Positions 44,227 to 53,303 of a stretch of DNA of 64,000 nucleotides are shown piece by piece. The translations under genes were made by a program, and so were the position numbers. How positions within the stretch are numbered: the stretch's first letter is position 1; each line of letters begins with the position of its first letter. Source of the DNA: Roseiarcus sp963794655 (lineage in GTDB: Bacteria > Pseudomonadota > Alphaproteobacteria > Rhizobiales > Beijerinckiaceae); the NCBI GenBank assembly GCA_963794655.1, contig CAWCEV010000003.1:186001-250000 (forward strand), in the 5' to 3' direction. The notes below the pieces were generated by a model that was not told the origin of the DNA, did not search any database, and saw only the letters and a list, made by a program, of their open reading frames with translations.

Positions 44227-45657
44227 CTAGATTCTGACGAGAGAATCCAAACAATTCCAAGATAATCCAAACCGTCCTGAGCGCCGGCTCGCCGCCAAAC
44301 GGCCCTGAACCAAGAAAACCCAAGCGCGGCCGATCGCCAAATCGGCCGCGCGATCACTCAAGGCTCGTTTGCCTCGTCGGCGCGCTAAGGGCTCGCGGGA
44401 CGTCCGGACCGCCTCCGGCGGCCTCTCCCATCCAAAGACGCTGCGGCCTGCGAACGAGCGGGACAGCCGCCGCTCTTCGGCGATCAGGTCCGCAAACGGA
44501 CGTCCGGCCGCGCCTGCTTCGACCCGCCGCGCCTCGTCGTCCAGCCGTTTGATCGCGGCAAGCCTGTCCTCCTGCCCGAGCCTGGCCTTCTGCACCGCCG
44601 CCTTCATGACCCGGATCGTCTCGTCGTAGACCTTGAGCGGAACCGGGAACGGATGTCGGTCCTTCCCGCCATGCGCGAACGAGAAGCGCGCAGGATCGGT
44701 GAACCGGTAAGGCGCGCCGTGAATGACTTCGGCCACCATCGCCAGCGCCCGCACCGTGCGGGCGCCGACGCCGGGCACGAGCAGCAAGTCCGCGAAGTCG
44801 GCGGGCCCCCGATTGGCGGCCGCGGTGAGGCTCGCGTGAAGGCGCGGCATGAGCACGTCGCTTGCGCGGACATCATGATGACCGGGCATGGTGAGATGCG
44901 GCAGACTAAGCTGGCGGGGATCGGAGCCAGGCGGCGGCTTCCGAGGCTTTGCCTCGATCAGGGCGACTTCACGCGCCAGCCGATCCGGACCCAGCGACTG
45001 CAGGAGCTCGATCTGGCCCCGCCTAGAGCGATCGGCGCGACGATCCGTAAGGTTGGTGATCTCGCCTTGGTTGAGCCCGTCGATCGCCGCATGCGGTTCA
45101 TCGACCAAACTCGTCAGTCCCTCGCTCAACCAGTGGTAACGGCGAGCCGTCCTGCTCGCGTCATTCATGCCCTGCTGGACCACCGCCCAGCGCGCGTCAT
45201 CGGTTACGATGAAGCCGTGCAGATAGAGATTAAAGCCGTCCTGGACGGCGGCGCTGTCGACCTTCGCCACCAGCCGGCTGAGGCTCGCGAGCGCCGATCC
45301 GTCGAACCCCGCTCGTTCCCCGATCGCAACCAGTTCCTCTGGCGTTTTGCGCGAATGTTTGCCGCGGCCGCCGCAGACGTGAACGCCAAGCTCGCCCGCC
45401 AACGGCTCAAGACCGCGTTTCAGCGCTCCAACGACACTCGTCGTGGTTCCGGACGAGTGCCAGTCCATGCCCATGACCGCTCCGAAGGACTGAAACCAAA
45501 ACGGATGAGCAAGGCGGCGAAGGAGCTCGTCGCGACCGTAGTGATGCACGATCGCCTCGGCGATGACCGCACCGAGACGGGTCATACGCTCGGCCAGCCA
45601 CAGCGGCACCCGTCCGCCATGGAGCGGCAGATCCGCGCTTGCTGTCCTATGGGCCAT
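44227..45657 (-). CDS. DUF763 domain protein
   Basis: 476 residues from ATG 45657 (MAHRTASADLPLHGGRVP). Family signatures ADLPLHGGRVPLWLAERMTRL, AHPFWFQSFGAVMGMDWHSSG, GGRGKHSRKTPEEL and LPHLTMPGHHDVRASDV are clear. GVGARTVRALAMVAEVIHGAPYRFTDPARFSFAHGGKDRHPF (read in parts) includes a helix-hairpin-helix-like GVGARTV, suggesting DNA binding or repair, but the family is uncharacterised. It is found in archaea and scattered bacteria. It sits between repeat copy B and the phoB-like gene, 96 bp from the latter. Confidence 0.88.
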   Translation of the reverse strand: MAHRTASADLPLHGGRVPLWLAERMTRLGAVIAEAIVHHYGRDELLRRLAHPFWFQSFGAVMGMDWHSSGTTTSVVGALKRGLEPLAGELGVHVCGGRGKHSRKTPEELVAIGERAGFDGSALASLSRLVAKVDSAAVQDGFNLYLHGFIVTDDARWAVVQQGMNDASRTARRYHWLSEGLTSLVDEPHAAIDGLNQGEITNLTDRRADRSRRGQIELLQSLGPDRLAREVALIEAKPRKPPPGSDPRQLSLPHLTMPGHHDVRASDVLMPRLHASLTAAANRGPADFADLLLVPGVGARTVRALAMVAEVIHGAPYRFTDPARFSFAHGGKDRHPFPVPLKVYDETIRVMKAAVQKARLGQEDRLAAIKRLDDEARRVEAGAAGRPFADLIAEERRLSRSFAGRSVFGWERPPEAVRTSREPLARRRGKRALSDRAADLAIGRAWVFLVQGRLAASRRSGRFGLSWNCLDSLVRI

Positions 45658-45753
45658 GCGTCGTTCTACGTCGCGGCGACGACAGCCGCAACGCAGGAGC
45701 AGGCGGGAACAGGCCGAAAACGCCGCTCGCTGGGCCAAATGGGGGTCGGGGCT

Positions 45754-46495
45754 TCAGTTCCTGCCGAAGCTTTCGTCGAACGTGTAGCCGGCGCCGCGCA
45801 GGGTGCGGATCGGGTCACGTTCGCGGCCCTTGCTCAGCCGCTTGCGCAGACGCCCGATGTGCACGTCGACCGTGCGTTCATCGATTTCCGCCGCGCGCCC
45901 CCAAACCAGATCGAGCAGCTGGGCGCGCGAGAACACCCGCCCCGGCCGTTCGAGCAAATACTCCAGCAGACGGAAGTCGGTCGGCGCGAGATTAATGACC
46001 CGACCGCCGCGCCGAACGAGTTCTGGTGACCCGATCGAGATCGAGGTCGCCGGCATAAAGGCGCTCGGCGATGCGTTCCGGCCGGCTGCGCCGCAGGAGC
46101 GCCCGCACCCGCGCCATGAGCTCCGGCACCGAGAATGGTTTGACGACATAGTCGTCCGCGCCGATCGCCAGTCCACGGACACGCTCCAATTCCTTGCAGC
46201 GGGCGGACACCATGATGATGGGCAGGGCGCGGGTGGCCTCCCGGACCCGTAGTCGTCGACAAATCTCGATGCCGGAAATGCCGGGCAGCATCCAATCGAG
46301 AATTACGAGGTCGGGCGTGTTTTCAGCCAGCCGCACCTCGGCGTCATCGCCGCGCCTTAAGGTCTCGACGACGTAGCCCTCTGCCTCGAGGTTATAGCTG
46401 ATGAGCAACGCCAAGTCGGCCTCGTCCTCGACGATGAGCACCCGCGGCGCTGACGCGCCGGCGAAATCGGCGAGGTCCTTGCTCGTACGGGTCAT
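45754..46495 (-). CDS. phoB: PhoB-like response regulator, frame disrupted by one extra base
   Basis: Two minus frames give one ~246-residue OmpR/PhoB-type regulator. Receiver: VLIVEDEADLALLISYNLEAEGY with acidic pocket, phospho-acceptor D in LVILDWMLPG, IMVSA and DYVVKPFS. Winged helix: LAPTDFRLLEYLLERPGRVFSRAQLLDLVWG, ERTVDVHIGRLRKRL and IRTLRGAGYTF. The frame break is at TT 46021-46022; deleting one base gives VTRLVRRGGRVINLAPTDF. It resembles PhoB, the phosphate-starvation regulator, but has an unusual 20-residue N-terminal extension and no phoR or pst genes nearby, so the symbol is tentative. Confidence 0.8.
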
Positions 46496-47099
46496 GAGAG
46501 CTCGCCTCCGGCGATAATCGTGAATCCTATCGCTCCCTGACCGTTTTCCTCCGAAGCCAGCGTTTTCTACGTCAACGCCCCAGACGCCGCCACGCCCAGC
46601 GACAAGGATCACCCTTCCGGCGTTGGCGGCCCATGAGGCCAAAGGCCAAAAGACATGCCCTTTGGTGACGTAACCACCCCGCCGGGGCGGCGCCACTAGC
46701 ACAAATGTGGATCCGTATCGCCGACGCTGTTCATGAGTGGTCAGGCAATCGCTGTGGTTGCAGGCGGCAAAGCGCTTGGCTGCGCCACTGCGCGGCTTCT
46801 CGCTTCTAGAAACGTGTGACTTCGGCCAGTGTTTGCTCTAGCGAATACTGGCCGCTCGTGCCCCGGCATCGCCCCTCTTCTGGAAGCCAAGAACCAGGGT
46901 CGTGATACGCGGCTTAGATGGCGACCCGCGTAGTGTCGCTCGTCGTCCACTCCGCTCTGGGCGCCAGGAGAGACAATATTGCGGGCTAACTGTCGCAGGA
47001 CCTAATAACTCGACATTCATCTCCAATTCATGATGGCAAGTGCAGATTGTGAATGTTCGAGAAACAAGAGTTGGAAGACTCGCTTCAAGAGGAACTGCA
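46496..47099. other. Intergenic region between phoB-like gene and histidine-rich protein gene
   Basis: About 600 bp between divergent genes. Short overlapping frames on both strands match nothing I know. A weak inverted pair CCAAAGG/CCTTTGG occurs near 46640-46665. No promoter hexamers, repeats or RNA gene are convincing. Confidence 0.35.
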
Positions 47100-47360
47100 A
47101 TGGTTAAGAAACTTCTCGCGATCGGCCTTGGCGCCGTTATCGCTCTCGCGCCTGTCGCCGTCATCGAGGCGCAGGCCCAGGCTGCCGCTCCCGACGCTCC
47201 CGCTGCTAGCATGGCGTCCCCGGCGGCCAAGCACACCGGTTCGCATCGCGGCCACATCCGGCGCAAGGGCAACACGGCCGGCCACCGGGCCAGGGCTTCG
47301 GCTCATCACATGCACCACATGCATTCGAAGCCCGCGGCGCCAGCCGCGCCCAAGAGCTGA
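47100..47360 (+). CDS. Small secreted Ala/His-rich basic protein
   Basis: 86 residues from ATG 47100, with an AGAGGA ribosome site about 7 nt upstream. The signal peptide MVKKLLAIGLGAVIALAPVA with AxA-type cleavage near residue 26 is clear. The mature ~60 residues are rich in Ala, Pro, His and Lys/Arg (SHRGHIRRKGNTAGHRARAS, HHMHHMHSKP) and should be disordered. The HHMHHMH cluster could bind metal; similar Ala/His/Lys-rich exported peptides are common in alphaproteobacteria but uncharacterised. A good terminator follows. Confidence 0.7.
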   Translation: MVKKLLAIGLGAVIALAPVAVIEAQAQAAAPDAPAASMASPAAKHTGSHRGHIRRKGNTAGHRARASAHHMHHMHSKPAAPAAPKS

Positions 47361-47407
47361 GCAATCGGAGCGCGCCGTGGGCTGGCGCGAATCAAGTATG
47401 GGGTTGC

Positions 47408-47441
47408 GGGGGGCCAATCAGTGGGGCCCCCCTCGTTTTTT
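47408..47441 (+). terminator. Rho-independent terminator
   Basis: GGGGGGCC (47408-47415) pairs with GGCCCCCC (47425-47432) around a ~9-nt loop, followed by TCG and six T residues. It is 48 bp after the stop of the histidine-rich protein gene. Confidence 0.8.
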
Positions 47442-47836
47442 GTCCTTCGATGTCGCGGCTCGCCGTGCGGCGTTTGACTACTTCTTCTGCTAGATTCCGC
47501 ATGGTAGCTTCGGCGGCCGGCCTGTTTCTGGGTTCCGGCTTCTTTCACGCTTTGTAGTTCGCGCTGCTTGCGCGATTCCCGCTCCCGCGGGCGCGGCCCC
47601 TCCTGCTGCTCGGCTGTGCTGAAGCTTCCCCTGTTTAGGGGAACGTGATAGCTCTGCGCCCGCGCCGCGCCACAGCGATTGGGATCACGGATGCCGAGCC
47701 ACGCCAGCGGTCCCGCTGACAAGATTGCCCTCCCGTGGTTTCATCGCGGGCTTTACGCGCAGCCGAAGTTCGTGCCGCAGGCGCCCGCCGGACTTGCCCG
47801 TTGAACGCACAGACGGGCGACGGTCAACTCGATTTC
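47442..47836. other. Gap upstream of the Mrp antiporter operon
   Basis: About 395 bp without a supported gene. The frame reaching back from the MnhE start to 47735 lacks a ribosome site and the residues before MnhE are not family-like. The operon promoter should be here but no hexamer pair is clear. Confidence 0.35.
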
Positions 47837-48304
47837 ATGCGAGCTGCGGCCATTCGGGCGACGCTTTTCCTTACCTTTTGGCTCATGATCTCAGGATGGG
47901 CGCCAGCTGATCTTCCCGTCGGCCTGGCTGCGGTGGCTGGCGCCACCTGGTTCAGCATCCGCTTCTCGCCGCCAGCCCAACAGCGCCCGAGAATCGCCGC
48001 GCTCGCGTCACTTGCGGCGAGCTTTTTGCGCCAATCGATCATTTCGGGCGCCGACGTGGCCTTGCGGGCGCTAAATCCGAGGTTGCAACTTCGGCCAGGA
48101 TTCGTGGCCTGCCCGTTGGAATTGCCTCCCGGCGGCGCACGAAGCGCGTTCTGTGCCCTGTCGAGCCTGATGCCGGGCACGCTGCCGACGGGGACTGACG
48201 AGAACGGGGCGCTGCTGGTCCATTGCCTCGATGTCGGGCACCCGGTCGCCGCCAATCTGGCGGCGGAAGAACGCCTTTTTATCCGAGCGGTCGGCGGTGA
48301 GTGA
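47837..48304 (+). CDS. mnhE: Mrp-type cation/proton antiporter subunit E
   Basis: 155 residues from ATG 47837. ATLFLTFWLMISGWAPADLPVGLAAVAGATWFSIRF is the two-helix start of the MnhE/MrpE family, and LSSLMPGTLPTGTDENGALLVHCLDV is its conserved cytoplasmic motif. It is the first gene of the operon and overlaps the next by 8 bp. Confidence 0.88.
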   Translation: MRAAAIRATLFLTFWLMISGWAPADLPVGLAAVAGATWFSIRFSPPAQQRPRIAALASLAASFLRQSIISGADVALRALNPRLQLRPGFVACPLELPPGGARSAFCALSSLMPGTLPTGTDENGALLVHCLDVGHPVAANLAAEERLFIRAVGGE

Positions 48305-48584
48305 GTTTTTCCTCGCGACCGCGGGCACGATCCTGTTCACCGTCGCGGTCGGACTCATTCGCATTTTGGGCGGACCGGGCGACGCCGACCGCATGATGGC
48401 GGCGCAGCTCATCGGGACTGGCGGAATCGCGTCGCTCCTCCTTATTGCGGCGGCGACGGGCGCGCGGGGGGTCGATGACGTCGCGCTTGGACTTGCCGTC
48501 CTGGCCGCCTTCGCCTCGGCCGCCTTCGTCAACAGCGGAGCGCCCGCCGAGCGGCCGGACCCGAATCCGCCGGGCGACCGATGA
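48297..48584 (+). CDS. mnhF: Mrp-type antiporter subunit F
   Basis: 95 residues from a GTG at 48297 within the end of mnhE. Three helices; GLIRILGGPGDADRMMAAQLIGTGG is the diagnostic R-x-x-x-GP-x-x-x-DR motif, and VDDVALGLAVLAAFASAAF the family end. The upstream frame to 48231 belongs to shadow coding of mnhE. Overlaps mnhG by ATGA. Confidence 0.9.
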   Translation: MSEFFLATAGTILFTVAVGLIRILGGPGDADRMMAAQLIGTGGIASLLLIAAATGARGVDDVALGLAVLAAFASAAFVNSGAPAERPDPNPPGDR

Positions 48585-48874
48585 CTTTGGTTCTCGAGGT
48601 CTTCAGCATCGCCGCGATTGGCGCCGGGGTGCTTTTCTTCCTCGCCGGCACAGTGGGTTTGTTGCGCTTCCCTGACGCGTTGAGCCGACTTCATGCGCTG
48701 ACCAAGGCCGACAATCTTGGCCTTGGCCTCATCGTCCTCGGACTCTTGCCACGCGCGGAAAGCCTGCTCGATGCGCTCAGGCTTGTGGCCATCTGGGCTC
48801 TGGTGCAACTGGCAGGCGCAACCGCCGCCCAGCTGATCGGGCGCGCGGTACGGCGCAAAGGTTCAGCGGCATGA
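48581..48874 (+). CDS. mnhG: Mrp-type antiporter subunit G
   Basis: 97 residues, three helices. AGTVGLLRFPDALSRLHALTKADNLGLGLIVLG carries the conserved G-x-x-R-x-PD-x-x-x-R-x-H-A segment of MnhG/MrpG. It overlaps both neighbours by ATGA, showing tight translational coupling throughout the operon. Confidence 0.92.
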   Translation: MTLVLEVFSIAAIGAGVLFFLAGTVGLLRFPDALSRLHALTKADNLGLGLIVLGLLPRAESLLDALRLVAIWALVQLAGATAAQLIGRAVRRKGSAA

Positions 48875-49816
48875 GCGTTCTGCAGGCGCTCGATGTCGGC
48901 CTTGCCTTCCTGGTTTTTGCTGTCGCCGCCTGGACTGTTTTCGCGCCCGGAGCGTTCGCCGCGACCGTCGGTTACGTCGTCTACGGGCTATTGCTATCGC
49001 TGGTCTGGATCCGCTTGTTCGCGGTTGACGTGGCGCTGACGGAAGCGGCGATCGGCAGCGGAGTGACGGGTGTCCTCCTCATCGGCGCTGCTGCGCGGCT
49101 GCGTGGCGCCGTGGCAGCCCCGCGGGAAGGCCTGACCGGACTCACGCGGCTGTTCGTCGCCGGTCTTTGTCTAATTGTCGCGGGGGCGCTGGCCGCCGTC
49201 GTCCTTCTGCTGCCCGACGAGGGTCCGACCCTTGCCCCTCAATCGATGCTGAGCTTGCCCGAGACTGGTCTTGGCAACCCGGTCACCGCCGTCCTGATCG
49301 CCTACCGTTCGTTCGACACCATGCTCGAAAAGGTCGTGCTGGTTCTGGCGGTGGTCGGCGTTTGGTCGCTTGCCGCCGACAGATATTGGGGCGGCGGCCC
49401 CGGAGAGGCTCGCGCCGAGCGTCCCGAGCCAACGCTCTCGTTCTTCGCCCAGGTTCTGGCGCCGATCGGTATCCTCGTGGGCGTCCACGTCTTCTGGGTC
49501 GGGGCAAATGAGCCGGGCGGCGCGTTTCAGGGCGGGGCCATTCTGGCCGCGATGTGGATCATCGTCATGATGGCCCGCTTGACCGAAGCGCCGCAGACGA
49601 GCGCCTTTTGGCTGCGGGCCGCGCTCATCGCAGGTCCCGCCGTGTTTCTCGCCGTCGGCGTCGCCGGCGCGGCTGTCGCGGGAGGCTACTTCGCCTATCC
49701 GCCCGGAACTCGCCAAGCCGCTCATTTTGTTCATCGAGACGTTCATGACCTTCACCATCGCCGTCACCCTCGCCATGCTGGTGGCGGGTCCGCCGCGCCG
49801 CGAGCCCCGGCGATGA
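48871..49816 (+). CDS. mnhB: Mrp-type antiporter subunit: DUF4040 (MbhD/E-like) fused to MnhB, frame disrupted by one extra base
   Basis: About 314 residues once corrected. Residues 1-80 are a DUF4040/MbhD-like domain (VDVALTEAAIGSGVTGVLLIGA), about 95-170 an MbhE-like segment (IAYRSFDTMLEKVVLVLAVVGV), and about 190 onward MnhB (GVHVFWVGANEPGGAFQGGAIL). After YFAYPP the reading frame shifts: an extra C in CCC at 49702-49704 leads into MnhC as one long frame. Removing it gives ELAKPLILFIETFMTFTIAVTL, the proper MnhB end, stopping at TGA overlapping the MnhC ATG. The N-terminal domains normally form the tail of MnhA. Confidence 0.85.
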
Positions 49817-50157
49817 CCTCGGCGACCCTGGCGGGGCTGGTCGGGGCGGCGCTGGTCGGACTCGGCCTCTATGGGGTGATCGCCGATCCGCAGCTTCTGC
49901 GCAAGATTTTGGCGTTCAACCTGATCGGGAGCGGCGTTTTTCTCGTATTCGGCATCGTCGCCCGGAAAGGCGCGGCGGCGGGCCTTTCATCCGATCCTGT
50001 GCCACAGGCGATGGTCATCACCGGCATCGTTGTCGCCTTCGCGGCCAGCGCCATCGCCGTCGCCTTGACGCTGCGTCTCTTCGAGGAGACGGGCGAGACG
50101 ACGCTGCCCGCCGACCCCGCGGCGAGCCCTCCCGGCGACCGGGCCGACGCCGGATGA
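49813..50157 (+). CDS. mnhC: Mrp-type antiporter subunit C (NuoK-like)
   Basis: 114 residues, three helices. LVGLGLYGVIADPQLLRKILAFNLIGSGVFLVF and DPVPQAMVITGIVVAFAASAIAVAL are the NuoK/MnhC signature helices; VPQAMVITGIVV carries the family motif (D-P-x-x-Q-A-x-x-x-T). The Glu found in NuoK helix 2 is replaced here by Asn/Ser region, as in MrpC. Starts within the corrected stop of mnhB. Confidence 0.88.
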   Translation: MTSATLAGLVGAALVGLGLYGVIADPQLLRKILAFNLIGSGVFLVFGIVARKGAAAGLSSDPVPQAMVITGIVVAFAASAIAVALTLRLFEETGETTLPADPAASPPGDRADAG

Positions 50158-51656
50158 CGGGGGCCTCTTCGGCGATCGCAGCGACGGCGGGCGGAGGCCT
50201 GCTGCCGCTGCCGATCCTCATCCCGTCCGCAGGCGTCCTGCTATCGTTCCTGCTGGGCGGCCGGCAGGCGGAACGGGTCGCCTTCGGCCTGATGGCGGTC
50301 CAACTCGGCGTCGCCGTTGCAGTCGCCAGTCTCGTTTGGCGCTCCGGCGAGCCGGTCGTCTATATCCTCGGCGGCTACGCTCCGCCGCTCGGGATCGCGC
50401 TCAGAGCCGACGGGTTCTCTGCGGTCATGCTGATCGCCGCCTCGCTGATCATGCCGGCCGCCGGGCTTTACGCGCGGGTCAATTTCGCCACGCCGGACGA
50501 AGGCGAGAAACGGGCGCCGCTCGTATTCTGGACCCTGCTGCAGGCGATCCAGGCGGCCTTGGGCCTGATCTTTCTCGGCGGCGATCTGTTCAACCTCTAT
50601 GTCGCGCTCGAGCTTCTGACCTTTGCCGCTGTGCCCTTGGTGTCTCTCGACGGCCGCCCGGAAACCTTGGCGGCGGCGCTTCGCTATCTCATGTTCGCGT
50701 TGTTTGGAGCATTGTTCTATCTGCTCGGAGTGGCGCTGCTTTACGGAGCTTACGGCACTCTCGACATCGTCCTCCTGGCAAGCCAGATCCGGTCCGAGCC
50801 GGCCGTATGGCTCGCGGCGGGGCTGATGACCGCAGGTCTCCTGGCGAAGACGGCGCTGTTCCCGCTCCACCTTTGGCTGCCGCCGGCGCATGCGAACGCG
50901 CCCGCGCCAGCCAGCGCGATCCTTTCTGGACTGGTGGTCAAGGGGTCGTTCTTTCTCCTCGTGCGGCTCTGGTTCAATGTCCTGCCGGCGCTGCCGGTAG
51001 CGATTCCCGGGGCGATTCTCGCTACCCTCGGCTCGGCTGCGATCCTTGGCGGCAGCGTGCTCGCCCTGCTCCAGCAGCGGCTGAAGCTCCTGATCGCCTA
51101 TTCGACGGTGGCGCAGATCGGTTACCTCTTTCTCATGTTCCCGCTCGCCGCCGGGCCCTGGGCGGCGGACGCCTTCAGCGGCGGCGTCCTGCAGGCGCTG
51201 TCGCACGCCTTCGCGAAGGCGGCGATGTTCCTCTCCGCCGGGCTCGTCGCCGAATCCCTCGGCCATGACCGGATATCCGGTCTCGGCGGCGCCGGGCGGG
51301 CGATGCCGGTCACGTTTCTGGCGCTGGGTCTCGGCGGGCTCTCGCTCATGGGGCTGCCGCCCAGCGGCGGCTTCGCCGCCAAATGGCTGCTCATGAAGGC
51401 TTCGGTCGAGGCCGGGCAGTGGGTGTGGGCCGTGGTGATGCTGGCGGGCGGACTGCTCGCGGGCGGATATCTCCACCGGGTTCTGAAACCGGCGCTCTCG
51501 GATGAGCCTTTGCAGTTGAAGAGGGCGCCTCTCCGCTCGCGCGAATATGTCGCGCTGACGCTGGCGCTCGCGGCTCTCCTGCTCGCTTTCGCCCCGCCCG
51601 CGTTCTTCGCCTTCCTGCAGATTGGGCGGCCGGGCGCCGGGCTCGCGCTCCGATGA
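50154..51656 (+). CDS. mnhD: Mrp-type antiporter subunit D (NuoN/L-like ion-translocating subunit)
   Basis: 500 residues with about 14 helices of the Proton_antipo_M family. The key charged residues are visible: Glu in DLFNLYVALELLTFAAVPL, Lys in LLAKTALFPLHLWLPPAHANAPAPASAILSG, and Lys in SHAFAKAAMFLSAG. These form the proton path in NuoL/M/N. It overlaps mnhC and the following paralogue by ATGA. Confidence 0.92.
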   Translation: MTGASSAIAATAGGGLLPLPILIPSAGVLLSFLLGGRQAERVAFGLMAVQLGVAVAVASLVWRSGEPVVYILGGYAPPLGIALRADGFSAVMLIAASLIMPAAGLYARVNFATPDEGEKRAPLVFWTLLQAIQAALGLIFLGGDLFNLYVALELLTFAAVPLVSLDGRPETLAAALRYLMFALFGALFYLLGVALLYGAYGTLDIVLLASQIRSEPAVWLAAGLMTAGLLAKTALFPLHLWLPPAHANAPAPASAILSGLVVKGSFFLLVRLWFNVLPALPVAIPGAILATLGSAAILGGSVLALLQQRLKLLIAYSTVAQIGYLFLMFPLAAGPWAADAFSGGVLQALSHAFAKAAMFLSAGLVAESLGHDRISGLGGAGRAMPVTFLALGLGGLSLMGLPPSGGFAAKWLLMKASVEAGQWVWAVVMLAGGLLAGGYLHRVLKPALSDEPLQLKRAPLRSREYVALTLALAALLLAFAPPAFFAFLQIGRPGAGLALR

Positions 51657-53302
51657 GCCCGCTCGCGGGAGCCGCTCAGGAATTCGGCCCTGGCCTGCTG
51701 GTCGCCGCCTTGGCCGCGCCGCTCGTCATCCTGGCAGCTTCGGTGTCGCTGAGGCTGCGGGCCTTCGCATGGGCGATGACGCCGCTCGCGCCATTGCCCG
51801 CGATTCCCGCCGCGTTCCTGGCGATATGGGGCGCGCCGTTCGGGGCGGAATTGCCGGCGCTGCGCGCGAGCCTTTGGCTCGACCGGCCGGGGGGGATGCT
51901 GCTCGCCGCCGCGGCGCTGGTCTGGCTGATCCGTAGCGTCTTCGCCCTCACGGACGAGAAGGGCAGGCCCAACGCCGACCGCTTCGCGGTCTCGTGGCTG
52001 CTCACCATGGCGGGCAGTCTGGGCGTCTTCATCGCGGCCGATCTCCTGACCTTCTATCTTGTCTACGCGCTGGTCAGCGTGCCCGCCTATTATCTGATCG
52101 CGAGCGACGAGAACGCCTGGTCGAGCCGCGCCGCCGGGGTGTACCTCGCGTTCGCGCTGATCGGCGAAGCGGTCCTCCTGATCGCCTTCGTCATGCTCGC
52201 GGCGGGCGACCCGGGCGGCGGTCTCGACATCCGCGCCGTCGTCGCCGCGCTGCCGACGTCGCCCTGGCGCGATGCGGCGCTCGTGCTGCTCATCATCGGC
52301 TTTGGGATGAAGATCGGGCTTGTGCCGATGCACGGCTGGATGCCGCTCGCCTATACCGCGGCGCCAATTCCCGCTGCGGCGGTCCTGAGCGGCGCCGCGG
52401 TCAAGGCCGGAATCATTGGCCTCATCCGCTTTCTGCCCGCAGGCGTGCCCATGCCCGGTTTTGGCGAGGCGCTGGCTTGGGCCGGGTTCGTCTCGGCCTT
52501 CTATGGCGCCGCGATCGGCTTGACCCAGCAGAATCCCAAGACCGTGCTCGCCTATTCGAGCGTGAGCCAGATGGGGGTGATCGCCGCCGCGCTGGGCATG
52601 GGTCTGGCGGCGGCTGATCAAGGCGCGGCGGCGGATGCGGCGTTCTATGCGGTGAACCATGTTTTCGCCAAGAGCGCCCTGTTTCTCACGGTTGGCGTCG
52701 TCGCGGCGCGGAGCGGGCGTGGCCGAACGGCCGCGCTCATCGTCGGGGGGCTGCTTGCGCTCAGCCTCGCCGGATTGCCGCTGACCGGCGGGGCGCTCGC
52801 CAAGCTCGCGGTCAAGGGGCCGTTCGGCGATGGCCCGGCCAAATGGGCCGCTGTCGCCTCGGCGGCCGCGAGCACGGCGCTCATGCTGCATTTCGTGATG
52901 CGGCTGGCGCGATCGGCCCGCGGCCAGCGCGAAGCCTCGCCGGAACGGGTCTGGTCGTGGCTCACGCTCGCCGCGCTTTCCGTGCTGGTCCCATGGGCCA
53001 TGTTTCCGGCGGCTGGCGGCGATGTCGCCGAGGCGCTGGCGGGGGGAGCGCTCTGGGACGCGGTCTGGCCGATGCTGGTCGGCGCCGCTCTCTTCGCCGG
53101 CTTGTGGGCGCTTGGGGACCCGCTGCCGCGTGTCCCGCCCGGAGACATTGTCGTGGCTGAGGAGGCGGCGTTCCGCGCGCTGTCCCCCGTCGGCGCGCTG
53201 GTCGAACGGCTGGACGGACGGCTCAGGCAATGGCCGGCGGCCGGCATGGCGCTGCTCGTGATCGTCCTCGTTCTGGCCGCGGCAGGGTTCGCCGGACGCT
53301 GA
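51653..53302 (+). CDS. Second antiporter-like subunit (HyfB/MnhD-like)
   Basis: 549 residues, about 14-15 helices, Proton_antipo_M family. Lysines are retained in IGFGMKIGLVPMHGWMPLAYTAAP and NHVFAKSALFLTVG. At the position of the helix-5 glutamate (ALELLTF in mnhD) this protein reads VYALVSVPAYYL, so the conserved Glu is missing. The C-terminal ~80 residues add a cytoplasmic stretch and a final helix. It takes the place that MnhA would have in a canonical operon. A 21-bp repeat array starts 2 bp after its stop. Confidence 0.88.
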   Translation: MSPLAGAAQEFGPGLLVAALAAPLVILAASVSLRLRAFAWAMTPLAPLPAIPAAFLAIWGAPFGAELPALRASLWLDRPGGMLLAAAALVWLIRSVFALTDEKGRPNADRFAVSWLLTMAGSLGVFIAADLLTFYLVYALVSVPAYYLIASDENAWSSRAAGVYLAFALIGEAVLLIAFVMLAAGDPGGGLDIRAVVAALPTSPWRDAALVLLIIGFGMKIGLVPMHGWMPLAYTAAPIPAAAVLSGAAVKAGIIGLIRFLPAGVPMPGFGEALAWAGFVSAFYGAAIGLTQQNPKTVLAYSSVSQMGVIAAALGMGLAAADQGAAADAAFYAVNHVFAKSALFLTVGVVAARSGRGRTAALIVGGLLALSLAGLPLTGGALAKLAVKGPFGDGPAKWAAVASAAASTALMLHFVMRLARSARGQREASPERVWSWLTLAALSVLVPWAMFPAAGGDVAEALAGGALWDAVWPMLVGAALFAGLWALGDPLPRVPPGDIVVAEEAAFRALSPVGALVERLDGRLRQWPAAGMALLVIVLVLAAAGFAGR

Positions 53303-53303
53303 C

